Source: Verrucomicrobiota bacterium
GTDB lineage: Bacteria; Verrucomicrobiota; Verrucomicrobiia; Opitutales; Opitutaceae
Assembly (NCBI GenBank): GCA_963205455.1
Contig: CAUJJL010000045.1
Span: 17,057-81,056 of the forward strand
Length of the DNA: 64,000 bases
Direction: 5' to 3'
The notes under the pieces: model-generated
The model's input: the letters and a program-made list of their open reading frames with translations, nothing else
What the model was told of the DNA's origin: nothing
The model's database searches: none
Position numbers and translations under genes: made by a program
Part shown: positions 34,228 to 42,911 of the stretch, piece by piece
Layout: every line of letters starts with the position of its first letter
Numbering within the stretch: position 1 is the stretch's first letter

Positions 34228-35190
34228 ATGAGCCTCACCATCGAAACCACACTGGGCGCGCTCCCGAAGGAGCGACTCGGACGCATCAACTCCCACGAGC
34301 ACCTCTTCATCGACTCCAGTCAGGGCATCGTCAAGGACCCGGATTTTCGCCTCGATAGTGTCGAGTGCGCCATCAAGGACGTCGTGGAATGGCGCGATGC
34401 GGGCGGCGGCGCAATGGTCGACACCATGCCCGTTTCCGCCGGACGCAATGTCGGCAAACTCATCAAGGTTTCCGAGGCCACCGGCATCCCCATCATCGTG
34501 CCCACGGGATTTCACAAGAGCTACTACTACTGGCCAGACCACTGGCGCAACCGGTACAGCGAAGATGAGATGACGGAACTGATCGTCGCCGAGATCGAAC
34601 AAGGCTGCGATCTCAACGAATACCAGGGGCCCATCGTCAAGCGCTGCGCCGTGAAGGCGGGAGCCATGAAGGTCGCCGGGCAATACAACTACGTGGACGA
34701 CGTCATGAAACGACTCATCCGTGTCGTCGGACGCGCACACCAGCGCACGAGCTGCCCGGTCTTCGTCCACACCGAACGCGGACTGGAGTGTTTTGAACTC
34801 GTCCAGCGCCTCAACGACGCCGGCGTTCCCTCCCGAAGCATCCTCGTCTGCCACATGGACCGCAATGCCGACCTGTGGCTCCATCGCAAGCTCGCCCAGA
34901 CCGGTGTCTTTCTCGAGTACGACACACCGAGTCGCTTCAAGTACCAGCCGGAGTCCGTTCTCACCCGGCTCATGCGAGAGATGATTGAGGCGGGATTCCT
35001 CGACCGGCTCATGCTCGGTGGGGACATGGCTCGCCGCTCGTACCTCAAGTCCTACGGCGGCGGCCCCGGCTACGCCTATCTTCTTACCCATTTCACGGCG
35101 CGGCTCCGCGAGGAAGGATTTGGCGATGACGAACTCACCGCCATCTGGATCGACAATCCTTTCCGCTGGCTCGCCGGAAAATCCACATGA
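34228..35190 (+). CDS. Phosphotriesterase-family metal hydrolase (putative lactonase)
   Basis: 320 residues, amidohydrolase superfamily, PTE homology branch. Metal-site residues can be read in order: His23/His25 (SHEH), the likely carboxylated Lys147 (AMKV), His180 (VFVHTE), His208 (VCHMD) and Asp265 (GGDMA). Many PTE-family proteins in sugar operons are lactonases acting on aldono- or phospho-sugar lactones. Next to a FAD oxidoreductase and a ROK kinase that reading fits well, but it is inference. No signal peptide. The stop overlaps the symporter ATG by 4 bp. Confidence 0.87.
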   Translation: MSLTIETTLGALPKERLGRINSHEHLFIDSSQGIVKDPDFRLDSVECAIKDVVEWRDAGGGAMVDTMPVSAGRNVGKLIKVSEATGIPIIVPTGFHKSYYYWPDHWRNRYSEDEMTELIVAEIEQGCDLNEYQGPIVKRCAVKAGAMKVAGQYNYVDDVMKRLIRVVGRAHQRTSCPVFVHTERGLECFELVQRLNDAGVPSRSILVCHMDRNADLWLHRKLAQTGVFLEYDTPSRFKYQPESVLTRLMREMIEAGFLDRLMLGGDMARRSYLKSYGGGPGYAYLLTHFTARLREEGFGDDELTAIWIDNPFRWLAGKST

Positions 35191-36923
35191 CTACCCCGCC
35201 CTCCTCCGTCCTGCTTGAACTCGCCTGGGTCGATTACCTGATCCTGGGCCTCTACTTCGTCTTCGTCCTGGGAATCGGCTGGACGTTGAAGAAGCACCTC
35301 CGCACGAGCTCCGATTTTTTTGAATCGGGGCGCTCCCTGCCCGCCTGGATCTGCGCCCTCGGTTTTGTCGGTGCCAATCTCGGCGCGCAGGAAGTCATCG
35401 GCATGGCGGCCAGCGGGGCGAAATACGGCCTGCTCTCGGCCCACTTCTACTGGGTGGGCGCCATCCCTGCGATGGTTTTCCTCGGGCTGTTCATGATGCC
35501 GTTCTACTACGGCTCGAAGGTGCGCTCGGTGCCGGAGTACCTCAAGCTGCGCTTCGACGAAAAAACCCGCGCACTGAACGCGCTCTCCTTCGCGGTCATG
35601 ACGGTTTTCTCGTCAGGCATTTCGATGTTCGCCCTCGCGAAGCTCCTCAACGCCATCCTCGGCTGGAACTTCGATGTCTGCCTCGTCGCTTCAAGTCTCG
35701 TGGTGCTCGTCTACATCTACGCCGGAGGACTCACCTCCGCGATCTACAACGAGGTTCTCCAGTTTTTCCTCATCGTGCTCGGCCTTCTTCCGCTGGTGCT
35801 TCTCGGACTCCAGGACATAGGAGGCTGGAGCGGGCTGGAGAAACAGCTCGCCTCGTACTCTGCGGGACGCGGCATGCCCGGCGCGTGGACATCCACCTTT
35901 GCCCACACCGCAAATCCCGCGGACAACCCGATCGGCATCGAGTGGTTCGGCATCGTTGCCGGACTCGGATTTGTCCTCTCCTTCGGTTACTGGTGCACGG
36001 ACTTCCTTGTCATTCAGCGCGCCATGGCGGCCAAGGACATGAGCGCCGCCCGGCGGACTCCGCTTATTGCCACGGTGCCAAAGATGCTCATGCCATTCCT
36101 GGTCATCGTTCCGGGCCTGATCGCCATCGCCCTGTTTCATCGCGGCGGATCCGCCGACCTTCCGATCCCTGTCACCGCGGACGGCCAGCCCGATTTCAAC
36201 ATGGTGATGCCCTCGTTGCTCGCAAAATACCTGCCGAATGGTCTGCTCGGTGTCGGCATCACTGCACTGGTCGCTTCGTTCATGTCAGGCATGGCGGGCA
36301 ACGTCACCGCATTCAACACGGTGTGGACCTACGATCTCTACCAGCGCTGGTTCAAGCCGGATGCGAGTGATGCTCATCTCGTCCGTGTCGGACGCCTTAC
36401 CACGGTTGTGGGGCTCCTGATCAGCGCCGCGTGCGCCTACGCCGCCGCGCAATTCAACAATATCATGGATGCCGTTCAGCTCGTGTTCGGTTTCGTCAAC
36501 GCGCCACTCTTCGCCGTCTTCCTCCTCGGCATGTTCTGGCGACGCGCAACCGGTCACGGCGCCTTCTTCGGACTCGTGCTCGGCACACTGTCCGCCGCGA
36601 TTTTCCAGGGCTGCACCGTTCCTGTCAGCGAAACCCCCGGCCTTCTCAAAGGCGGATGGATCTCCGTGCAGCACACCTTCGCAAGTTCCATGGCCCAGAA
36701 TTTCTGGATGGCCATCTTTGCGTTCACGGGCTGCTTCCTCGGATGCATTTTTGTTTCCTTGGCGACGCGTCCCAACCGCAAGGAGGAGGAACTGAAGGGG
36801 CTTGTTTACTCTCTCACTCCCAGGCTCCCCACCGACATGTCCGTCGCGTGGTACGCGCGGCCCGTTCCGTTGGGCATCGCCGCTCTCGCCGCTTCCATCC
36901 TTCTCAACCTCATCTTCTGGTAA
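35187..36923 (+). CDS. Sodium:solute symporter (SSS family, SGLT-like)
   Basis: 578 residues with about 14 hydrophobic segments. The segment after the first helix reads SSDFFESGRSLPAWICALGF, and GANLGAQEVIGMAASGA is the conserved motif of the SGLT-like sugar symporter branch. It probably imports the sugar used by this operon with Na+. It is longer than the other SSS protein of the window (521 residues) and clearly from a different subgroup. It is translationally coupled to the phosphotriesterase-family gene and followed 12 bp later by a small membrane protein. Confidence 0.92.
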   Translation: MTTPPSSVLLELAWVDYLILGLYFVFVLGIGWTLKKHLRTSSDFFESGRSLPAWICALGFVGANLGAQEVIGMAASGAKYGLLSAHFYWVGAIPAMVFLGLFMMPFYYGSKVRSVPEYLKLRFDEKTRALNALSFAVMTVFSSGISMFALAKLLNAILGWNFDVCLVASSLVVLVYIYAGGLTSAIYNEVLQFFLIVLGLLPLVLLGLQDIGGWSGLEKQLASYSAGRGMPGAWTSTFAHTANPADNPIGIEWFGIVAGLGFVLSFGYWCTDFLVIQRAMAAKDMSAARRTPLIATVPKMLMPFLVIVPGLIAIALFHRGGSADLPIPVTADGQPDFNMVMPSLLAKYLPNGLLGVGITALVASFMSGMAGNVTAFNTVWTYDLYQRWFKPDASDAHLVRVGRLTTVVGLLISAACAYAAAQFNNIMDAVQLVFGFVNAPLFAVFLLGMFWRRATGHGAFFGLVLGTLSAAIFQGCTVPVSETPGLLKGGWISVQHTFASSMAQNFWMAIFAFTGCFLGCIFVSLATRPNRKEEELKGLVYSLTPRLPTDMSVAWYARPVPLGIAALAASILLNLIFW

Positions 36924-36935
36924 CCCCAAATTCCC

Positions 36936-37166
36936 ATGAGCCTCGATATTCGCTTGCCCGTCGGACTTTTTTTCCTCGCCTCCGGTCTACTGCTCGCCGG
37001 CTACGGCCTGCTCGTCGATCCGGAGGTTTATGCGCGCCACTCACTCGGACAAAACGTCAATTCAATCTGGGGTCTGATCTTCGCCGTGTTCGGGATCATC
37101 ATGCTCCTGCTGGTTCGCCGCACGCGCATCCGCGAATCCCGTCAATCACCCAAGGAAAAGTCATGA
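36936..37166 (+). CDS. Small two-helix membrane protein beside the symporter
   Basis: 76 residues with two clear hydrophobic helices (about 8-25 and 44-60) and a basic tail (RRTRIRESRQ) that should be cytoplasmic. It lies 12 bp after the SSS symporter and overlaps the sulfatase ATG by 4 bp, so it is genuinely part of the operon. I know no function. A small accessory subunit of the symporter is possible by analogy with other small partner proteins of transporters, but nothing in the sequence proves it. Confidence 0.75.
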   Translation: MSLDIRLPVGLFFLASGLLLAGYGLLVDPEVYARHSLGQNVNSIWGLIFAVFGIIMLLLVRRTRIRESRQSPKEKS

Positions 37167-38719
37167 GTCACCGTCGATTGTTACTGGCTGCGGCACTGCT
37201 GTTCGCGCCCTTTGCAGCTGTTCTGCCTGCAGCAACTCCCTCACGCCCGAACATTGTCATCATCATCGCGGATGACCTTGGATATGGCGACATCGGCTGC
37301 TACGGCGCAACGGACATCCCGACTCCCCGCCTTGATCGTCTCGCACAACAGGGCCGACGTTTCACCCGCGCGTATGCGCCCGCCTCCACCTGCACCCCCA
37401 GTCGCTATGCGCTTCTCTCCGGGGAGTATGGCTGGCGACAGCCCGAGAAGAAGACCGCAATCCTCGATGGTGACGCCCCACTCGCGCTAGATCCCACGCG
37501 ACCCACACTTGCCAGCCAGCTTCAGAAGGCGGGGTATTTCACCGGGCTGATCGGGAAATGGCACCTGGGGCTTGGAGACGGCTCTCATCCCATTGACTTC
37601 AATGGCGACATCAAACCGGGCCCCCTGGAAGTCGGTTTTGATTCTGCCTTCTTTCTTCCCGCCACGGTCGATCGTGTTCCCACTGTTTTCATCGAGAACC
37701 ACCGCGTGTCCGGACTGGATCCTTCCGATCCAATCCGCGTCAGTTACCAGAAGCGGGTGAATCCGGAACCCACCGGCGCAGAGCGCCCCGATCTCCTCAA
37801 GATGGGAGCCGAGGCCATTCACTCCAACGTCATCGTCAATGGCATCAGCCGCATCGGTTCCATGGCCGGCGGTCGGACAGCACGCTGGGTTGACGAAGAC
37901 ATCGCCGATCTCCTGGCACAGCGCTCCGCGGCTTTTATCGAATCACACAAGAACGGTCCCTTCTTTCTCCTCCTCGGACTCCACGATCCTCATGTACCCC
38001 ACGCACCGAATGCACGTTTTGTCGGCAAGACAAAGCTCGGGCGGCGCGGTGATGCGATTGCCCAACTCGACTGGACCGTTGGCGCGGTCATCGACGCACT
38101 CGAGCGCTCGGGAGTTGCGGACAACACCCTGATCATCTTCACGTCCGACAACGGACCCGTGCTCTATGATGGCTATTACGACCAGTCCGCCGAATTGAAT
38201 GGCAGCCATCGCCCTGCCGGAGGACTTCGCGGCTGGAAGTACCTGCCTTACGAAGGAGGGCTGCGCATTCCCTTCATCGTCCGCTGGCCGGGCCACGTGA
38301 AGTCCGGCGTCGATGATCGTCTTCTTGGCCTGAATGATCTCTTTGCCACGCTGAGCACCATCACAGGACAGTCCATCGCGAAAGGCGTTGCCCAGGACAG
38401 TCTCGATCAATCGAAGGTGCTTCTTGGTAAACGAGGACCAGCCATTCGCACCGAGCTTGTGGAGCAAGCCATCTCCAACACACTCGCCCTGCGCTCGGGC
38501 GACTGGAAACTCATCCCGGCCAGCCCCCAACAGCAGGTTTCCGGTATGGGCGCCGGTGCCGATCCCAACGACAACCGCTGGACGCATTCAATCATTCGTC
38601 AGGATGAACTCTATGACCTGGCCAAGGATCCGTCGGAATCCACCAATCTCGCGTCCCGTTTTCCTGAACGCGTCGCTGCCATGAAGGCACGTCTCCAGGC
38701 GATCAGACGCGGCAAATGA
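37163..38719 (+). CDS. Exported arylsulfatase (sulfatase array, member 1)
   Basis: 518 residues from the ATG at 37163 (ATGA overlap with the small membrane protein). A signal peptide (about 1-24) leads to NIVIIIADDLGYGD, the formylglycine motif Cys77-Thr-Pro-Ser-Arg, GLIGKWHLG and IFTSDNGPV. It is closely related to the sulfatase at 40494: VNGISRIG, WVDE and the RP-IGKWHLGLG region are shared. Both probably hydrolyse sulfate esters of glycans in the periplasm or outside. It is the last gene coupled to the SIS-to-symporter operon, so sulfated sugar release and uptake may be linked. Confidence 0.92.
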   Translation: MSHRRLLLAAALLFAPFAAVLPAATPSRPNIVIIIADDLGYGDIGCYGATDIPTPRLDRLAQQGRRFTRAYAPASTCTPSRYALLSGEYGWRQPEKKTAILDGDAPLALDPTRPTLASQLQKAGYFTGLIGKWHLGLGDGSHPIDFNGDIKPGPLEVGFDSAFFLPATVDRVPTVFIENHRVSGLDPSDPIRVSYQKRVNPEPTGAERPDLLKMGAEAIHSNVIVNGISRIGSMAGGRTARWVDEDIADLLAQRSAAFIESHKNGPFFLLLGLHDPHVPHAPNARFVGKTKLGRRGDAIAQLDWTVGAVIDALERSGVADNTLIIFTSDNGPVLYDGYYDQSAELNGSHRPAGGLRGWKYLPYEGGLRIPFIVRWPGHVKSGVDDRLLGLNDLFATLSTITGQSIAKGVAQDSLDQSKVLLGKRGPAIRTELVEQAISNTLALRSGDWKLIPASPQQQVSGMGAGADPNDNRWTHSIIRQDELYDLAKDPSESTNLASRFPERVAAMKARLQAIRRGK

Positions 38720-38837
38720 TTTCCGATGCCAACCTGAGCGCCGCACCTGCGGCGTTCGTGAAGGTGGAAACTCTTGTAAGACCCTTCATCACCCGATAGA
38801 GATGCTCGGTCGTTCTCACCCTCCGCCATTGTCTCCC

Positions 38838-40427
38838 ATGCATCTCCGACTGCCCTTTCTCGCTTTTCTTCTATGCGTCACTGCCTTCGCCGCCGATCGT
38901 CCCAACATTCTTTTCATTTTTTCTGACGATCATGCGCAGCATGCGATTTCCGCGTATGGATCGAAGGTCAACCAGACGCCTCACATTGACCGCCTGGCGA
39001 CAGAGGGTGCGCGATTCACAAACTCATTCGTCACAAACTCCATCTGCACGCCGAGCCGCGCCACATTGCTGACGGGACAGTATTCCCATCTCAACGGGGT
39101 GCCCGTTTTCAACCGCTTCGACAGCTCGCGTGACACCGTCGCCAAACACCTCCAGGCCGCCGGCTATTACACGGGAGTCATCGGCAAGTGGCATCTGGGC
39201 TCGAATCCAGTAGGCTTTGACCGCTGGATCATCCTTGTTGGTCAGGGCAAGTACCACGATCCGACCTTTATCGTTCCTGGCGGTCAGCTCAGGATAAACG
39301 GACACTGCACCGACATCACAACCGACCTGGGACTCGAGTGGCTCCGGACCAGGCCCAAGGACAAACCCTTCTTCCTGATGTTGCACCAGAAGGCGCCTCA
39401 CCGTCCGTGGGAGCCCGACGAACGCAACAAGGCGCTGTTCAAAAACCGTCTCATCCCTGAGCCGGAGACCCTGTGGGATGACTATTCCACGCGTCCGGCT
39501 GCGCTCCCCGTGAATCAGCAGACGGTAGCCCGCGACCTCACCCGCCTCGATCTGAAGTTGGATCCGCCCGCAGGGCTCACAGGTGAGAAACTCCGTGCGT
39601 GGCTCCAGACCAAGCCGACGGAGGTCAAAGTGGATGGAAAGACGCTCACCGGCCACGAGCTCGTCAAATGGAAATACCAGCGCTACATGCAGGACTACCT
39701 GGCCTGCGTGCAAGGCGTGGATGACGGAGTCGGCCGGGTGCTCGACTACCTCGATCAGACCGGTCTCTCAAAAAACACGATCGTCATGTACGCCGCCGAC
39801 AACGGCTGGTATCTCGGCGACCTGGGGCTCTACGACAAGCGCTTCATGTACGAGCCCGGCCTGCGAGTCCCTCTGCTGGTTCGTGGACCCGGGATCAAGG
39901 CAGGCACCCTCCTTCCCGAGTTCATTGCCAACATCGATCTCGCACCCACTTTCCTCGACCTCGCCGGGCTGCCAATCCCCGGATTCATGCAAGGTCGCTC
40001 GTTGGTACCGCTTCTCCATGGGGAAAGGCCTGCCGACTGGCGCACGTCGATCTACTATCGCTACTATCACGATCCCGGCCACCACAACACCCACGCCCAC
40101 CTCGGCGTCCGCACCGCGACGCACAAGCTCGTCTATTACTGGAAACAGAATGCGTATGAGATGTTCGACCTGACGAAGGATCCGAACGAACAGCACAATC
40201 TCCTGTTTTCACCTGCGGAAGCAAGACAGCCGGCCATTGCCGCCAAGTTCGCCGAACTGAAAGCCGAGATCGCGCGCCTTCAAAAGGAGTTCAAGGATGA
40301 CGGTCAATACGCCGACAGCGCCGACTGGCCCAAAGGGGGCGTCGACGGTCCCGAGGGCATGGCGGACCGACACATGCTCGGTCAGAAGACCGTTGCCGAG
40401 GCGATCTCCGCGGCAGGTTCCAACTGA
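38838..40427 (+). CDS. Exported sulfatase (array member 2)
   Basis: 529 residues from the ATG at 38838, which gives a compact signal peptide (about 1-19); an in-frame start at 38802 is less likely. The core begins RPNILFIFSDDHAQHA with a DDH form of the metal motif. The formylglycine motif is Cys70-Thr-Pro-Ser-Arg, followed by GVIGKWHLG. DNGWYLGDLG and FMYEPGLRVPL resemble sulfatases acting on heparin-type or other uronate or amino-sugar glycans, but the substrate is not readable. It differs clearly from its neighbours in the array. Preceded by a 118-bp gap, so it may have its own promoter. Confidence 0.9.
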   Translation: MHLRLPFLAFLLCVTAFAADRPNILFIFSDDHAQHAISAYGSKVNQTPHIDRLATEGARFTNSFVTNSICTPSRATLLTGQYSHLNGVPVFNRFDSSRDTVAKHLQAAGYYTGVIGKWHLGSNPVGFDRWIILVGQGKYHDPTFIVPGGQLRINGHCTDITTDLGLEWLRTRPKDKPFFLMLHQKAPHRPWEPDERNKALFKNRLIPEPETLWDDYSTRPAALPVNQQTVARDLTRLDLKLDPPAGLTGEKLRAWLQTKPTEVKVDGKTLTGHELVKWKYQRYMQDYLACVQGVDDGVGRVLDYLDQTGLSKNTIVMYAADNGWYLGDLGLYDKRFMYEPGLRVPLLVRGPGIKAGTLLPEFIANIDLAPTFLDLAGLPIPGFMQGRSLVPLLHGERPADWRTSIYYRYYHDPGHHNTHAHLGVRTATHKLVYYWKQNAYEMFDLTKDPNEQHNLLFSPAEARQPAIAAKFAELKAEIARLQKEFKDDGQYADSADWPKGGVDGPEGMADRHMLGQKTVAEAISAAGSN

Positions 40428-40493
40428 GTCCATTCCAGAAACTGCACTGTAACGCTCCACCCACGAAATCCCTACGAACTGACCCACCAACCC

Positions 40494-41963
40494 ATGCCTC
40501 TGTACCGCCTGCTCACTGTACTCTTCCTTCTTCTCGGATCCGCCGTCTCCGCCGCTACCCGGCCCAATATCATCCTGATCGTTTCCGATGATGTCGGCTA
40601 CGGCGACATCGGTTGTTACGGTGCCACCCATGTGCGCACGCCGAACCTCGACCGGCTCGCCCGCGAGGGAACACGTTTCACCGACGCACATGCCACCGCC
40701 TCGGTCTGCACGCCGACGCGCTTCGCCCTGCTCACCGGAAAATACGCCTGGCGGGTTCCGGGCACGGGCATTGCACCCGGTGATTCGACGCTGCTCATTC
40801 CCCAAGGCACGCCCACAATTGCGTCCGAGCTGAAATCCGCAGGCTACTCCACGGGCCTGATCGGGAAATGGCATCTGGGGCTCGGAACCACGACTCCCGA
40901 TTTCAACAGCGACCTCAAGCCCGGTCCCGTCGAACTGGGTTTTGACTACGCCTTCTTCATCCCCGCCACAGGCGACCGCGTGCCCTGCGTCTTCGTCCAG
41001 AACCATCGCGTCGTCGACCTCGAGCCGACGGACCCAATCACCGTCAGTTACAAAGGACGCATCGGCAATGAGCCGATTGGCAGCGAGCATCAGGACTGGC
41101 TCAAGATCAAGGGCGACCGTTCACATTCGGATGCCATCGTAAACGGCATCAGCCGCATCGGTTTCATGACCGGCGGCCACCGCGCGCAATGGGTGGACGA
41201 AACCATCGCGGACACGTTGGCCCGCCAGGCTGTCACATTCATCGAACGCCAGAAAGAGGATCAGCCCTTTTTTCTCCTCCTCACTCCGCACGACATTCAT
41301 GAGCCCATGGTTCCCAACCCGCGTTTCCGTGGCACAAGCGATTGCGGCTGGCGCGGAGATGTCATCCACCAACTCGACTGGACCGTCGGCGAGGTACTTG
41401 GAACCCTCGATCGCCTGGGCATCGCGAAAAACACGCTCGTGATCTTCTCCTCGGACAACGGCGGTGCCATCAAGAGCACCTACGACGACGGCACCAATCC
41501 GCTGCACGGCCGCCAGAGTTCCAACGGGATTCTTCGCGGACAAAAGGGCAGCCTCTACGAAGGCGGTCACCGTGTGCCTTTCCTCGCACGCTGGCCTGGA
41601 CACATTCCCGCCGGTCGCGAATCTCCCGCGCTACTGGCCTTGGTGGACCTGCTTCCCACCTTTGCGGATCTCGCAGGCAGGACGATCTCTACCGGAGCCT
41701 CCCCCGATGGAGTCAACCTCAAGTCGACCCTCCTTCTTGACGCCAAGGCGAAGCAGCGGCCCGCACTCGTGCTACAAAGCAACCGGACGACCTATCTCGC
41801 AATCCGCGACGGTGACTGGAAGCTGGTTGAGACGGCTGCAGGCCCGCAGCTCTACAATCTCGCCGCGGATCTTGTCGAAGCCCACGATCTCGCAAAATCC
41901 GAACCGGCCCGCGTCAAATCGCTGGCCGCCAAGCTCGCAGCCGAACGCGCTCGCACACAATGA
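40494..41963 (+). CDS. Exported arylsulfatase (array member 3)
   Basis: 489 residues. A signal peptide (about 1-20) precedes RPNIILIVSDDVGYGD, the formylglycine motif Cys72-Thr-Pro-Thr-Arg, GLIGKWHLGLG and IFSSDNGGA. It is a close paralogue of array member 1 at 37163, with GISRIGFMTGGH against GISRIGSMAGGR in the middle. The two flank the unrelated member 2, which suggests duplication followed by insertion, or a shuffled array. It overlaps the next gene by 4 bp. Confidence 0.92.
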   Translation: MPLYRLLTVLFLLLGSAVSAATRPNIILIVSDDVGYGDIGCYGATHVRTPNLDRLAREGTRFTDAHATASVCTPTRFALLTGKYAWRVPGTGIAPGDSTLLIPQGTPTIASELKSAGYSTGLIGKWHLGLGTTTPDFNSDLKPGPVELGFDYAFFIPATGDRVPCVFVQNHRVVDLEPTDPITVSYKGRIGNEPIGSEHQDWLKIKGDRSHSDAIVNGISRIGFMTGGHRAQWVDETIADTLARQAVTFIERQKEDQPFFLLLTPHDIHEPMVPNPRFRGTSDCGWRGDVIHQLDWTVGEVLGTLDRLGIAKNTLVIFSSDNGGAIKSTYDDGTNPLHGRQSSNGILRGQKGSLYEGGHRVPFLARWPGHIPAGRESPALLALVDLLPTFADLAGRTISTGASPDGVNLKSTLLLDAKAKQRPALVLQSNRTTYLAIRDGDWKLVETAAGPQLYNLAADLVEAHDLAKSEPARVKSLAAKLAAERARTQ

Positions 41964-42784
41964 ATCCGCTCATGCCTCACGGCCGCAGCACCTGCAGCAG
42001 GTTCGTGCCATTTGCAGCGCCTCGCTTCATTCGCGCGCGTGCAGGCTTTTCCTGCGCAATCACGCCAATCGCCCTCATTGGGGTCCTGCTGATTGGATCT
42101 CAGGCGCAGGCTGCCGACGATTCCGCTCCAACCAACAGCCTGAGAAATCAGCTTGTTTTCTCGGATGATTTCGAGCGGGCCGGCCTCGGACCGGCACTGA
42201 AATCCCCCATCCCTGCATTCACCGTCGCCGACGGCCTGCTCATCGGGCGCCAGGAACGCGCGGACCACGGTGGCACACTCGCAGCACTCCTTCCGCTGCC
42301 GGATGGCAATGCCATCGTTGAAATCAAGTTCCGCTTTGCTGGCGCCCGCTCCTTCAACCTCGCCTGCGACGACATCAGTTACCGTGGCACCCATGCGGGC
42401 CACATCAGCCGCGTCACGATCCGTCCCAATCAAATCACGCTTTACGACGACAAGGAAGGCGTCATGCGCAATGACATCTACGCCCTGCGCCGATCGGGCG
42501 ATCCGCAGAAGAAAGCGGAGGGGGACAGGCTCGCGAAAGACGCCGTTGTCAACTTCCCGCTCAAACTTGAGCAACACCGCTGGTATTCTCTCAGTGTAGC
42601 GATCATCGGTGACCGCCTGACCGTAAGCATCGACGGCAGGCAGGTCGGTGATCTCAAGAGTCCCGGCATCGCTCACCCCACCAAGCCCAATCTTCGCCTC
42701 AGCGTCTGGGGCGCAAAGCCCGCCCAGGTGGTGCAGTTCGATGCCTTGCGCGTTTGGTCCGTCAAGCCAGCGACAGGTTCCTGA
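41960..42784 (+). CDS. Exported DUF1080/LamG-like domain protein
   Basis: 274 residues. The ATG overlaps the sulfatase stop (ATGA). A long n-region and a hydrophobic segment (about 33-52, ending SQAQAAD) form a signal peptide. The mature part is one jelly-roll-like domain starting LVFSDDFERAGLG, with RWYSLSVAIIGDRLTVSIDG near residue 200, the hallmark of the DUF1080 (3-keto-disaccharide hydrolase) and LamG-type fold. Catalysis is not evident by eye. Tight coupling to a sulfatase suggests a carbohydrate-binding or accessory hydrolase job outside the cell. Confidence 0.8.
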   Translation: MNPLMPHGRSTCSRFVPFAAPRFIRARAGFSCAITPIALIGVLLIGSQAQAADDSAPTNSLRNQLVFSDDFERAGLGPALKSPIPAFTVADGLLIGRQERADHGGTLAALLPLPDGNAIVEIKFRFAGARSFNLACDDISYRGTHAGHISRVTIRPNQITLYDDKEGVMRNDIYALRRSGDPQKKAEGDRLAKDAVVNFPLKLEQHRWYSLSVAIIGDRLTVSIDGRQVGDLKSPGIAHPTKPNLRLSVWGAKPAQVVQFDALRVWSVKPATGS

Positions 42785-42911
42785 CAACACGCGGCAACAC
42801 CTCGCCGCACATCCTGCCTTGTATTTCAAGTCCGCCTGATCCTGTCGGTGCGAGGCGTCGTTCCCAACGATGCTCTGCCGAGTTCTTCCTTTCCCTACCA
42901 ATTTATCACCC

